Source: an uncultured Rhodanobacteraceae bacterium
GTDB lineage: Bacteria > Pseudomonadota > Gammaproteobacteria > Xanthomonadales > SZUA-5
Assembly (NCBI GenBank): GCA_937928755.1
Contig: CALEZI010000179.1
Span: 1-64,000, forward strand
Reading direction: 5' to 3'
Length of the DNA: 64,000 bases
Shown here: in pieces, positions 1 to 8,632 of the stretch
Numbering within the stretch: the stretch's first letter is position 1
How the letters are laid out: each line of letters begins with the position of its first letter
Made by a program: the position numbers and the translations under genes
The notes under the pieces: model-generated
Told to the model about the DNA's origin: nothing
The model's input: the letters and a program-made list of their open reading frames with translations, nothing else
The model's database searches: none

Positions 1-76
1 CGAATGGGAGAGCAATTTTGTCGGCGGCCCCAACCCAAGGCATAGGGTCTACGTCTCGCCGTTACGAGGACCCATC

Positions 77-2128
77 ATGATTGTTCGAACGCTTGCGACG
101 ACTGCCGTGCTGGTTGTCGCGCAGATGCAGAACGCGCACTCGGCAACACCGCCGTTCGCGCCAATGGACGTGTTTGCGCTGCAGTGGGCGGACAACCCGG
201 TGTTGTCGCCGGACGGTCGCAAGCTGGTCTACGAGCGGCGCTTCTTCGACACCATGAAGGACGTGCGTCGATCCAATCTGTGGCTGCTCGACAGCGCCAG
301 CGGCGCGGCGCGACCGATCACCACGGGCAGCGTCTCCGATGGGCAGGTGGCATGGTCGCCGGACGCCACCCGTATCGCCTACGTGTCCAGCGACGACGGC
401 AAGTCGCAGGTCTTCGTGCGCTGGCTGGATGGGGGCGCCACCGCGCGGATCACGCAACTGGAACGTGGGCCGTCCAATCTGGTCTGGTCGCCGGATGGGC
501 GCCAACTCGCTTACACGGCATTCGTGCCGAGCGAGAGCAAACCGCTGGCGACGATGCCCAAGGCGCCCAAGGGCGCGGAATGGGCGCCGCCCGTGATGGT
601 GATCGAACACACCAATTTCCGCGCCGACGGCGCCGGTTACCGCGACCCCGGTTTCACCCATGTGTTCCTGGTAACCGCCGACGGTGGCGCGCCGCGCCAA
701 CTGACCCGCGGCGAGTTCAATGTATTCGGAACGCCGGCCTGGTCGAAGGACGGCGACAGCCTGTACGTGTCGGCGAACAAGGACTCCGACGGCGATTACG
801 ATCCGCTCGAATCCGAGGTCTACAGGGTCGCATCGAGCGATGGATCGATGACCCGGCTGACCACGCGCGCCGGCCCGGATCAGGGCCCGCGAATGTCGCC
901 GGATGGCAAACGGCTGGCTTACCTGGGTTTCGACGACAAGGGTTTGAGCTACGCCAACGCGCACCTGCACGTGCTCGATCTCGCCAGCGGCAGATCGCGC
1001 GTGCTCACCGATGCCCTCGATGTCGGCATCGACAGCGCCGAGTGGATCGACGACCGCAACATCGCGGTCACTTACGATTCGCGCGGCGTCACTCATGTGG
1101 CCCGCATCGCGGTCGCCGATGGTCGCCACACGAGCCTGGTGAAGGATCTCGGCGGCACCGGAATCGGCCGCCCATACACCGGCGGCGCGATGTCCGCGGC
1201 CGGCGGGCGCATCGCCTACACCCAGGGCACGGCGCAACGGCCGGCGGATGTCGCGGTGATCGGCAGCGACGGCAAGGCCAAACGCCTGACCCACCTGTCC
1301 GCGGGCTTGCTGGAACAGCGCACGCTCGGTCGGGTCGAGGAAATCAACTACCCGTCCACCTTCGACAAACGCCAGATCCAGGGCTGGATCGTGTATCCAC
1401 CTGGTTTCGACGCCGCCAAACGCTATCCGCTGATGCTGGAAATCCATGGCGGGCCGTTCGCTGCCTACGGCCCGCACTTCGCGCCGGAAACCCAGTTGTA
1501 CGCGGCGCAGGGCTATGTGGTGCTGTACGTCAACCCGCGCGGCAGCACCAGCTACGGCGCCGAGTTCGCCAACCTGATCCACCAGAACTATCCGAGTGAG
1601 GATTTCAACGATCTGATCGATGGCGTCGACGCGCTGATCGCGCGCGGTTTCATCGACAGCGACAACCTGTTCGTCACCGGTGGCAGCGGCGGTGGATTGC
1701 TGACCGCGTGGATCGTCGGCAAAACCACGCGCTTCCGTGCCGCGGTGGTGGCCAAGCCGGTGATCAACTGGTTCAGCCACGCGTTGACCGCCGATGGCTA
1801 CAACTACTACTGGCGCTACTGGCACAAGGGCCTGCCGTGGGAGCACCCGGACTACTACTTCAAGCATTCGCCGATCAGCCTGGTCGGCAATGTCGTCACG
1901 CCGACCATGATCATCACCGGCGAGAGCGATCTGCGCACGCCGATGGCCGAATCGGAGCAGTACTACCAGGCGCTGCGCCTGAAGCGCGTGCCGAGCGCGC
2001 TGGTGCGTATCCCCGGCGCCTCGCACAACATCGCCCAGCGACCGTCGCAGATGCTGGCGCAGGTGCTCAACACCACGGCGTGGTTCGAGCGACACCGGAA
2101 GCGGGACGAGACCAACGCGAAACCCTAG
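77..2128 (+). CDS. S9 family prolyl-oligopeptidase-type serine peptidase, secreted
   Basis: A 683-residue protein that should cleave small peptides in the periplasm. The first ~23 residues are a signal peptide ending in NAHSA. Residues ~45-400 hold WD40/TolB-like propeller blades with repeated WSPDG/MSPDG motifs. The C-terminal ~250 residues are an alpha/beta hydrolase with Ser537 in GGSGGG, Asp618 in GESDLRTP and His650 in GASHNI, a complete triad. HGGP at ~461 supplies the oxyanion region. Length and order match the dipeptidyl/acylaminoacyl-peptidase branch of S9. The ATG has ACGAGGA a few bases upstream. It stands alone, with an APC permease 108 bp downstream that could take up the released amino acids (inference). 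Confidence 0.93.
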   Translation: MIVRTLATTAVLVVAQMQNAHSATPPFAPMDVFALQWADNPVLSPDGRKLVYERRFFDTMKDVRRSNLWLLDSASGAARPITTGSVSDGQVAWSPDATRIAYVSSDDGKSQVFVRWLDGGATARITQLERGPSNLVWSPDGRQLAYTAFVPSESKPLATMPKAPKGAEWAPPVMVIEHTNFRADGAGYRDPGFTHVFLVTADGGAPRQLTRGEFNVFGTPAWSKDGDSLYVSANKDSDGDYDPLESEVYRVASSDGSMTRLTTRAGPDQGPRMSPDGKRLAYLGFDDKGLSYANAHLHVLDLASGRSRVLTDALDVGIDSAEWIDDRNIAVTYDSRGVTHVARIAVADGRHTSLVKDLGGTGIGRPYTGGAMSAAGGRIAYTQGTAQRPADVAVIGSDGKAKRLTHLSAGLLEQRTLGRVEEINYPSTFDKRQIQGWIVYPPGFDAAKRYPLMLEIHGGPFAAYGPHFAPETQLYAAQGYVVLYVNPRGSTSYGAEFANLIHQNYPSEDFNDLIDGVDALIARGFIDSDNLFVTGGSGGGLLTAWIVGKTTRFRAAVVAKPVINWFSHALTADGYNYYWRYWHKGLPWEHPDYYFKHSPISLVGNVVTPTMIITGESDLRTPMAESEQYYQALRLKRVPSALVRIPGASHNIAQRPSQMLAQVLNTTAWFERHRKRDETNAKP

Positions 2129-2236
2129 AGCGATTGCCGCAAGTTCCGTGCGGAATCGTCGCCAATCGTTTGCCGCAGCTGATGATCGCGGGCTGAACCC
2201 GCTCCCACCGGCAGCAGAGCCGACAGCGAGGTTTCG

Positions 2237-3517
2237 ATGACTCCACGGGCGCACAGCGAATCCGAGCCGCTCAAGCGCCAGCTCTCGGTCTACGCGCTGT
2301 GGCTGCTGGCGATCAACGGCATCATCGGCGCCGGTATCTTCGGCATCCCGGCCTCGGCGCAGGCGCTGGCCGGGGACTTCAGTCCATGGCTGTTCGTGCT
2401 CTGCGCGCTGCTGATCGCGCCGATCATCCTGTGCTTCGCCGAGCTGTCGAGCGCCTTCGGCAACACCGGTGGACCGGTACTCTATGCACGCTGCGCATTC
2501 GGATCGTTCGTGGGGTTCCAGGCGGGTTGGGCCTTCTACATCGCGCGTCTGACGGCGTTCGCCGCCAACCTCAATCTGCTGGTGGTGTCGGTCGGCCATT
2601 TCTGGCCGGTGGCCAACGATCCGTTGGTGCGGCTCGGTTTGCTGGCTGCGGTGTCGGCCGCGTTGGCGTGGGTCAACATCGTCGGCGCGCGTGCGGCGAT
2701 GGCCTCGCTCGGCGCGCTGACGCTGCTCAAGCTGTTGCCGCTGCTGTTGTTGGCGGCTTATGGCCTGAGCCAGGTGGACGCGCGGGTCGTGAGCGCAGCG
2801 CCGCCAGCGGCCGAACTCGGTGCCGGCCTGCTGCTGGTGATTTACGCCTACGTCGGCTTCGAATCGAGCGTGGTACCGGCCGGCGAGGCACGCAATCCGC
2901 AGCGCGACATGCCGCGTGCCCTGCTCGGCGCGCTGCTGGTCGCCGCCGCGCTGTACGCGTTGATCCAGTTCGCCGCGCAGTCGCTGGTGCCGAATCTGGC
3001 GTCGGTCGAGCGGCCGTTGCTGGCGGCGGGGGAAGCCTGGCTCGGTCCGCTCGGCGCCGGGCTGGTGGCGCTCGGCATCCTCGCTTCGGTCGGCGGCAAT
3101 CTGCTCGGCTCGATGTTCTCCACCGCGCGCATCAGTTATCGGCTGGGACTCGACGGCCAGTTGCCCGACTGGTTCGCCAAGGTCCATCCACGGCACCTGA
3201 CGCCGACCAATTCGATACTGGCGTACGCCGTCGCGGCTTTCGCGCTCGCCGCCAGCGGCAGTTTCGTCTGGCTGGCGGTGATCAGCGTGCTCACTCGATT
3301 GTTGCTTTACCTGACCTGCATCGCCTCGATGCCGGCGGTGCGCCGCCAGGCCGGCGCGGCCCAGGCGCTGCGCCTGCCGGGCAACTGGCTGCTGCCGGTC
3401 ATCGCGGTCTGCGTGTGCCTGGGCCTGCTGACCCAGGTCGACGGGCGCGCGGTAGCCGCCACCGCGGTGTTGCTGGCGATCGGCAGCCTGCTGTACGCCT
3501 GGGCGCGCAGAGCGTGA
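2237..3517 (+). CDS. APC superfamily amino-acid permease
   Basis: A 426-residue inner-membrane protein, almost entirely hydrophobic, with about 12 predicted helices. The first helix carries GIIGAGIFGIPA, the unwound substrate-binding helix typical of the APC/AA-permease family, followed by FAELSSAFGNTGGP, the TM2 family motif. Size fits the YjeH/basic-amino-acid subgroup, but the substrate cannot be read from the sequence. GCGAGG precedes the ATG. The gene ends 41 bp before the convergent end of sbcC. Confidence 0.88.
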   Translation: MTPRAHSESEPLKRQLSVYALWLLAINGIIGAGIFGIPASAQALAGDFSPWLFVLCALLIAPIILCFAELSSAFGNTGGPVLYARCAFGSFVGFQAGWAFYIARLTAFAANLNLLVVSVGHFWPVANDPLVRLGLLAAVSAALAWVNIVGARAAMASLGALTLLKLLPLLLLAAYGLSQVDARVVSAAPPAAELGAGLLLVIYAYVGFESSVVPAGEARNPQRDMPRALLGALLVAAALYALIQFAAQSLVPNLASVERPLLAAGEAWLGPLGAGLVALGILASVGGNLLGSMFSTARISYRLGLDGQLPDWFAKVHPRHLTPTNSILAYAVAAFALAASGSFVWLAVISVLTRLLLYLTCIASMPAVRRQAGAAQALRLPGNWLLPVIAVCVCLGLLTQVDGRAVAATAVLLAIGSLLYAWARRA

Positions 3518-3558
3518 AGGCGCGGCCGCCGCAGCGAACGATCAATGCGCCAGCCCGC

Positions 3559-6500
3559 TCACGCCTGCCCGACCACCACCACGCGGCTGCGGCCGGCGCC
3601 GGTCGGTTCGACGCGCACCTGTACGCCGATGCGTTCGGCCAGATCGGGCACGTGCGAGATCACGCCGACACGGCGGCCCTGCGCCTGCAGGCGGTCGAGT
3701 GCTTCCATGGCGGTGTTCAGCGTGTCGGCGTCGAGGCTGCCGAAGCCTTCGTCGATGAACAGCGATTCCACGCGCAAGCGCTGCGAGGACAATGAGGCCA
3801 GGCCGAGCGCCAGCGCCAGCGAGACCAGGAAGGTCTCGCCGCCGGACAACGAATGCACGCTGCGCACCTCGTCGGCGAGGTCGCTGTCGATCACCAGCAA
3901 GCTGAGCGCCTCGGCGCCGCGGCGCAGGCGGTAGCGCCGCGAGAGGTGGGCGAGGTGCTCGTTGGCGAATTCGATCAGCACCTCGAGCGTGAATTGCTGG
4001 GCGTAACGTTTGAAACGGGAACCGTCGCGGGCACCGATCAGCTCGTCGAGCAAGGCCCAGCGACGAGCGGCGGCCCGGCGGCTGTCCAGGATCTGCGTCT
4101 GCGCGATCCTCTGCTGGCGCCGTTGGTCGTCGGCGTGCAGCTCGGCCTGCAGCGCACCGAGTTCGCGCTGCGCCTGCGCGTGGGCGCTGTCGGCGAGGGC
4201 CACCGCCGCGGCGACTTCGTCGGGCGTTCGCGCTGACCCCGTCGCGCGGCGCCAGCGCTCGATCTCGGCGTGCGTGGCCGCCGCCTGCGCAGCTTGGTCG
4301 GCGCAGGCGCGCTCGCGCTGCGCCCAGGCGGCCTGGCGCGCCGCGAGATCGGCCGGGCAGCTGTCGATGGCAGCAATCACATCGGCCAGGGGGTCGTCGC
4401 CGAACCCAGCTGCGGCGCCGGCCTCGGACAGCCGCTGCTGCAATTGATCGAGTGTGTACCAGAGGTGGGCGCTGGTGTCCTGCAGTCGCGCGCGATCGGT
4501 CTCCAGTTCGCGCTGCCGCTCGCCGGCCTGGCGCGCCTGCCGGCGCTCGATCTCGCCCTGGCACCAGTCGCGCGCGAGCTCATCCAGGTGCTCGGATGCG
4601 ATGGCCGGCGCGCTCAGCAGGGCGCTGATCGATGTCCACAGCAGGTCGAACTCGCCGCCCAGCGCGCTGCATTCGCCCAGCGTCACGTCGAGCGCAGCGC
4701 GCAACGGCGTCAGCGCGGCTTGCGCCGCGGCGAGCCGCGTTTGCGCCGCCTGCGCCTGTTGTTGCGTGTCGCGCGCGGCGATGGTCGCGGCCGCAACGGC
4801 ATCCTGCGCCACCTGCCACGCCGAACGTGCCTGCTGCAGCACGTCCCCATCGGCCGCAAGCTGCTGGCTCAGTTGCGGTATTGCCGCAGCGACCGCGGCG
4901 ATCGAGTCGCCCTGCAGTGGCACCGCCGCCGCCAGCGTGAGCAGTTCGGCGCGTCGATTCTCGAGTTCAGCGACGCCCTGTTGGTGCGCACGCGCGGCGC
5001 GCTCGCACTCGCGCTGGCCAGCCGCAAGATCGCGACTGCTGGCGGCGAACGCGGCGATCGCCCGGTCCAGTTCCTGCCTGGCGCGCGTGGCCTCGCTGCC
5101 GAGCAGTTGCAGCAGGTCGCCCGCATCGGCGTCCGCCGGCCGCGGCGACGGGTGCTCGATCGACCCGCACACCGGGCACGCCTCGCCGTCGACCAGCAGC
5201 GCGCGCAGGCGCTCGGTGTGTGCATGCGCGAGCAGGCTGGCGCGCTCGAAAGTCTGCGTCGCCAGGGCGCACTCATGCTCCGCTCGCGTGCGCGCTTCGC
5301 CAGTTGCGGCCAGTGCCTGCTGCAGACCCGGAAGTGCGGCTTGTCCCACCGCCAACGCCTGCGCCAGCTGCTTCTCGCGACCGGCGCAATCGAGCGCTGC
5401 GTGCAGCGCCGACTGCAACCGCTGCAGCGCGCGCTGGCGTTTTTCCAGTGCCACCCGGCGTGTTTCGAGTGCGTGCGTATCGTGGCTGGCGAGCGCGCGC
5501 TCGGCGGCTTGCAGCGCGCTGCTGCTCGCCGCAACCGCGGCCTGCGCATCCTGGTGTGCCTGACCCGCGGCCTCCACCGCGCCCGATGCCGCGCCGATCC
5601 GCATGCTGAGCTCGTCCCGGCGCGCCTGTGTCTGCAGCAGCCGCGGCCGCAGCTGCACGGCCGCCTGCAGACGCGTCCCGAGTTCGCTCCATTCGTCGCC
5701 GACCTGCGCCAGCACGGCATGCGCCGCCTGCCATTCCTCCCATCGCCGGCGTTCGGATTCCAGTTGCGCGTGCTGCGCCAGGCACTCGGCCAGTTGGGCA
5801 TCGAGCGCACGCAACTGCGCGGCGGCCTGGCGGCTGGCATCGAGCACCGGCCGCAGCGGCGCTGCCATCGCCCAGCGGCGCAACTGTTGCTGCATTCCAG
5901 CGTCGGCAAGCAACTGCGCCTGCAGCGTCTGATGTTCGCGCTCGGCGAGCGCCAGACGTTGCGCCAGGCGTTCGCCTTCGGCGTGCCAGGCCTGTTCCGC
6001 GCGTTGTGTGCTCAGTTGCGTGCTCGACTCCAGCACCCGCGTCCTTGCCGTCGCCTCGCGCTGCTCGAGCGCGGCGCGCAGGTCGTCGGCCAGCGGCAGG
6101 CTCAGCTTGAGGTCCTGTTCCAGCGCCTGCAACTGGCGCTGTTCCCCGCTGTTGCGTTCATGCGCCAGCACCGACAGCCGCTGGAAGATCTCGCTGCCGG
6201 TGAGTGCTTCGAGCAGATCGGCACGCTCGTTCTGGCGCGCCTTCAGCAGCGCCGCAAACTCGTTCTGCGCCAGCAGCACCGAGCGGCAGAACTGTTCGAA
6301 GCTGAGTCCGGTCAGTTCCACCAGCTTGTGCTGGATTTCTCCGAGCTTGCCGTCGAAACGCTGCGGGTTGTCGCAACAGACCAGTTCGGCGGATGCCGGC
6401 TGCAGGCGGCCATCTGCCTTGCCGCGCGCGCGCGCCACACTCCAGCGTGCGCGCCAGGCACAACCGGCGCGATCCTCGAATTCCACTTCGGCCCAGCCCT

Positions 6501-6780
6501 CGGCGCACCCGCGGCGCAGCAGGTTGCGCGGGTCGCGCGGAGTGATCGAGTGCTGGTGCACGTCGGGAATGGCGACGTTCAGCTCCTGCGCCGCCTTCAG
6601 TCGCGGCGTCTCGTGATACAGCGCCAGGCACATCGCATCCAGCAGCGTGCTCTTGCCGGCGCCGGTCGGGCCACTGATCGCGAACACGCCGGCGCTGGCC
6701 AATGGCTCGGCGTTGAAATCGACCACGAATTCGCCTGCCAGCGACGCCAGGTTCTTGCCGCGGATGACCCGGATGCGCAT
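3559..6780 (-). CDS. sbcC: SbcC, ATPase subunit of the SbcCD nuclease
   Basis: A 1073-residue SMC/Rad50-like ATPase that with SbcD processes DNA hairpins and double-strand ends. Walker A GPTGAGKS lies at residues 37-44. Two long Ala/Gln/Arg/Glu-rich coiled-coil arms flank a zinc hook CPVC with Cys535 and Cys538. The C-terminal half has the ABC signature LSGGETFLVSLALALGLA and Walker B LFIDEGFGSLD. Length is typical of proteobacterial SbcC. Its ATG overlaps the sbcD stop by one base (TGATG), so the pair is translationally coupled. Confidence 0.97.
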   Translation of the reverse strand: MRIRVIRGKNLASLAGEFVVDFNAEPLASAGVFAISGPTGAGKSTLLDAMCLALYHETPRLKAAQELNVAIPDVHQHSITPRDPRNLLRRGCAEGWAEVEFEDRAGCAWRARWSVARARGKADGRLQPASAELVCCDNPQRFDGKLGEIQHKLVELTGLSFEQFCRSVLLAQNEFAALLKARQNERADLLEALTGSEIFQRLSVLAHERNSGEQRQLQALEQDLKLSLPLADDLRAALEQREATARTRVLESSTQLSTQRAEQAWHAEGERLAQRLALAEREHQTLQAQLLADAGMQQQLRRWAMAAPLRPVLDASRQAAAQLRALDAQLAECLAQHAQLESERRRWEEWQAAHAVLAQVGDEWSELGTRLQAAVQLRPRLLQTQARRDELSMRIGAASGAVEAAGQAHQDAQAAVAASSSALQAAERALASHDTHALETRRVALEKRQRALQRLQSALHAALDCAGREKQLAQALAVGQAALPGLQQALAATGEARTRAEHECALATQTFERASLLAHAHTERLRALLVDGEACPVCGSIEHPSPRPADADAGDLLQLLGSEATRARQELDRAIAAFAASSRDLAAGQRECERAARAHQQGVAELENRRAELLTLAAAVPLQGDSIAAVAAAIPQLSQQLAADGDVLQQARSAWQVAQDAVAAATIAARDTQQQAQAAQTRLAAAQAALTPLRAALDVTLGECSALGGEFDLLWTSISALLSAPAIASEHLDELARDWCQGEIERRQARQAGERQRELETDRARLQDTSAHLWYTLDQLQQRLSEAGAAAGFGDDPLADVIAAIDSCPADLAARQAAWAQRERACADQAAQAAATHAEIERWRRATGSARTPDEVAAAVALADSAHAQAQRELGALQAELHADDQRRQQRIAQTQILDSRRAAARRWALLDELIGARDGSRFKRYAQQFTLEVLIEFANEHLAHLSRRYRLRRGAEALSLLVIDSDLADEVRSVHSLSGGETFLVSLALALGLASLSSQRLRVESLFIDEGFGSLDADTLNTAMEALDRLQAQGRRVGVISHVPDLAERIGVQVRVEPTGAGRSRVVVVGQA

Positions 6781-7991
6781 CAGCGTTCAGTGTGCTCGGC
6801 AGCCAGCAGCAACTCGCCGAAAGCCGTCCACAGTTCGGGGCTTGGCTCGGCGCCGGTCTGCTCGCGCACCAGTCGCTCGAACAGCGGCGCTGGCTTGAGT
6901 TCGTCGATCGACAAGCTGGGCGCGCTGGCGGGTGCCTGGGCGCTGGCGGCAGGTCGTTGCGCCTTGATCGCGCCCAGGCGCAGCCGCTTGCCGTCGAGCG
7001 CCGCGCGCACCTCGGCAGCCGGATCCGGATCGCCCCAGGCGCGCTCGACCAGCACTTCGATCAGCGGCTGCAGGCCGATCGGCGCGTCGGCGAAGTCGAG
7101 CGCATGCAGCAGGGGCAACACCTCGGCCAGCGGCCGGTGGCGCTCCGGAATGCGCAGAATCGGCGCCGGTCGCGGCACCGGTATCGCTTCGACGCTCGCC
7201 AGCCGCGCACCATCCAGGGCGAACTCGACGATCTGGTGCGGGTAGTCGACCTCGCTGAACGAAAGCGGCAACGGACTGCCCGAATAGCGGATGCGCGGCG
7301 CACCGATCTGCTGCGCGAGATGCAGGTGCCCGAGCGCCACATAGGCCAGTTCCGCCGGAAACAGATCCGCGCAAACCGCCTCCTGGCCACCGATCACCAG
7401 GCGCCGTTCGGAGTGTTCGGAGATCTGACCACCGAGCACATGCAGATGGCCCATCGCCAGCAAGGCCTGGTTCGGCGCGCGCTGGCCGATGGCCAGATCG
7501 ACCTCGCGTCGATAGACCGCGGCGATGCCGTCGGCGTAAGCGCCGCCGAAACCTTCGGGCAAGTCGCCGGGGCGCAGAAACGGCAACGCGACCACCCATG
7601 CTCCGATGCCGCCATCGCGATCGTGCAGGGGCACGCGCACCCGCTCGCTGCTGCAGTTGCGGTATTGACCGAGCACATGCACGCGCAAGGCCTGCAGCAC
7701 CGCCTGCGGCGCATCGATGCGCAGCGGCGAGTCGTGGTTGCCGGCGATCAGCACGATCTGCAGCGTCGGGCAACGCTGGCCGGCGCGCGCCAGGAAGCCG
7801 TAATACAGTCGCTGCGCATCGGCACCCGGGTTGGCGCTGTCGAAGATGTCGCCGGCGACCAGCAAGGCGTCGATCTGGCGCTGCTCGAGCTGATCGATCA
7901 ACCAATCGAGGAAGAGCGCGTGCTCGGCATGCCGGTCGTGCCCGTGCAGGGTTTGGCCAAGATGCCAGTCGGACGTGTGCAGCAGACGCAT
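6780..7991 (-). CDS. sbcD: SbcD, nuclease subunit of SbcCD
   Basis: A 403-residue Mre11-type calcineurin-like phosphoesterase, the nuclease partner of SbcC. The metal-binding motifs appear in order: HTSDWHLGQ at residues 5-13, AGDIFDSANPG, IAGNHDSP and GHLHLAQQ. The C-terminal ~120 residues form the capping region that contacts SbcC. It is the first gene of the sbcDC pair and shares one base with sbcC. The annotated start gives the canonical MRLLHTSDWHLG N-terminus. Confidence 0.97.
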   Translation of the reverse strand: MRLLHTSDWHLGQTLHGHDRHAEHALFLDWLIDQLEQRQIDALLVAGDIFDSANPGADAQRLYYGFLARAGQRCPTLQIVLIAGNHDSPLRIDAPQAVLQALRVHVLGQYRNCSSERVRVPLHDRDGGIGAWVVALPFLRPGDLPEGFGGAYADGIAAVYRREVDLAIGQRAPNQALLAMGHLHVLGGQISEHSERRLVIGGQEAVCADLFPAELAYVALGHLHLAQQIGAPRIRYSGSPLPLSFSEVDYPHQIVEFALDGARLASVEAIPVPRPAPILRIPERHRPLAEVLPLLHALDFADAPIGLQPLIEVLVERAWGDPDPAAEVRAALDGKRLRLGAIKAQRPAASAQAPASAPSLSIDELKPAPLFERLVREQTGAEPSPELWTAFGELLLAAEHTER

Positions 7992-8039
7992 CGGCGTGTG
8001 AGTGACCGGGAAGTTCAGGGGGACACTGAGTCTAGGGGT

Positions 8040-8480
8040 TCAATCCGCATGTTCCTCGGGACGCAGGACGCGGAATCCGGCCTGCCGCCGTGTGCGCCGC
8101 GACAGTCTGAGCAGTTCGCGATCGCGCGAGTAGAGCGCAACGGCGCCAGCATCGCGCGCGAGTTCGAGGAAGATCTGGTCGTCCGCGTCGCGGCAGCGCG
8201 GCAACGCCACCGCGATGATCCGCGGCGGGTCGAGCACGTCGACCAGCGCATCGAAGGCTTGTGCGGCGCGCTCGCGCTGATCCGGGCCCAGGCGCAAGGC
8301 TTCGCGACCCAGCACCCGGTGCCATTCGCTGCGGGTGGCGTGATTGCCGGTCGCGCGCAATCGGCCTTCGCGCAGTGCCGCAAACAGTCGGCAACAGTCC
8401 GGGTCCTGCCAGGCGAACAAGGCAAGACTGACATTGGTGTCGAGCACGATCCGCGGCGCCGCGGTGATCCGAGAGGCCAT
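8040..8480 (-). CDS. PIN-domain putative toxin ribonuclease, no antitoxin seen
   Basis: A 146-residue PIN-fold protein of the COG1569-like group. The first acidic residue is in RIVLDTNVSLALF, with later acidic positions in CRDADDQIFLELA and LYSRDRELL, consistent with a four-acid Mg-dependent RNase site. The ATG at 8480 puts the conserved RIVLDTN at residue 9, as is usual. An ATG at 8516 and a TTG at 8573 are in frame upstream, and none has a clear ribosome site. No antitoxin gene lies next to it: upstream is a divergent protease gene and downstream is sbcD. Either the partner is elsewhere or this is a solitary PIN protein. Confidence 0.75.
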   Translation of the reverse strand: MASRITAAPRIVLDTNVSLALFAWQDPDCCRLFAALREGRLRATGNHATRSEWHRVLGREALRLGPDQRERAAQAFDALVDVLDPPRIIAVALPRCRDADDQIFLELARDAGAVALYSRDRELLRLSRRTRRQAGFRVLRPEEHAD

Positions 8481-8632
8481 CGGCAAGGCTGCATTCCGCT
8501 GCGCGTCAGTGCCCATGTTGCCACGCCGGCAGATCGCCGGGGCGCCGATTGCACCCACAACGCCGTTCAGCAAACTTGAGGGTTGGCTCGCACACCTTCG
8601 TTTAGAGTTGTGACCAATCTAGACGTCATGAG

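Noticed and set aside
62..3196. Long open frame (1044 codons) on the minus strand over the S9 peptidase and APC permease genes
   Set aside because: Low-complexity Arg/His/Gln-rich translation without motifs, typical of antisense frames in high-GC coding DNA; the plus-strand genes have intact catalytic and family motifs.
4270..7245. 991-codon plus-strand frame opposite sbcC/sbcD
   Set aside because: Compositional mirror of the sbcC coiled-coil; no ribosome site or motif.
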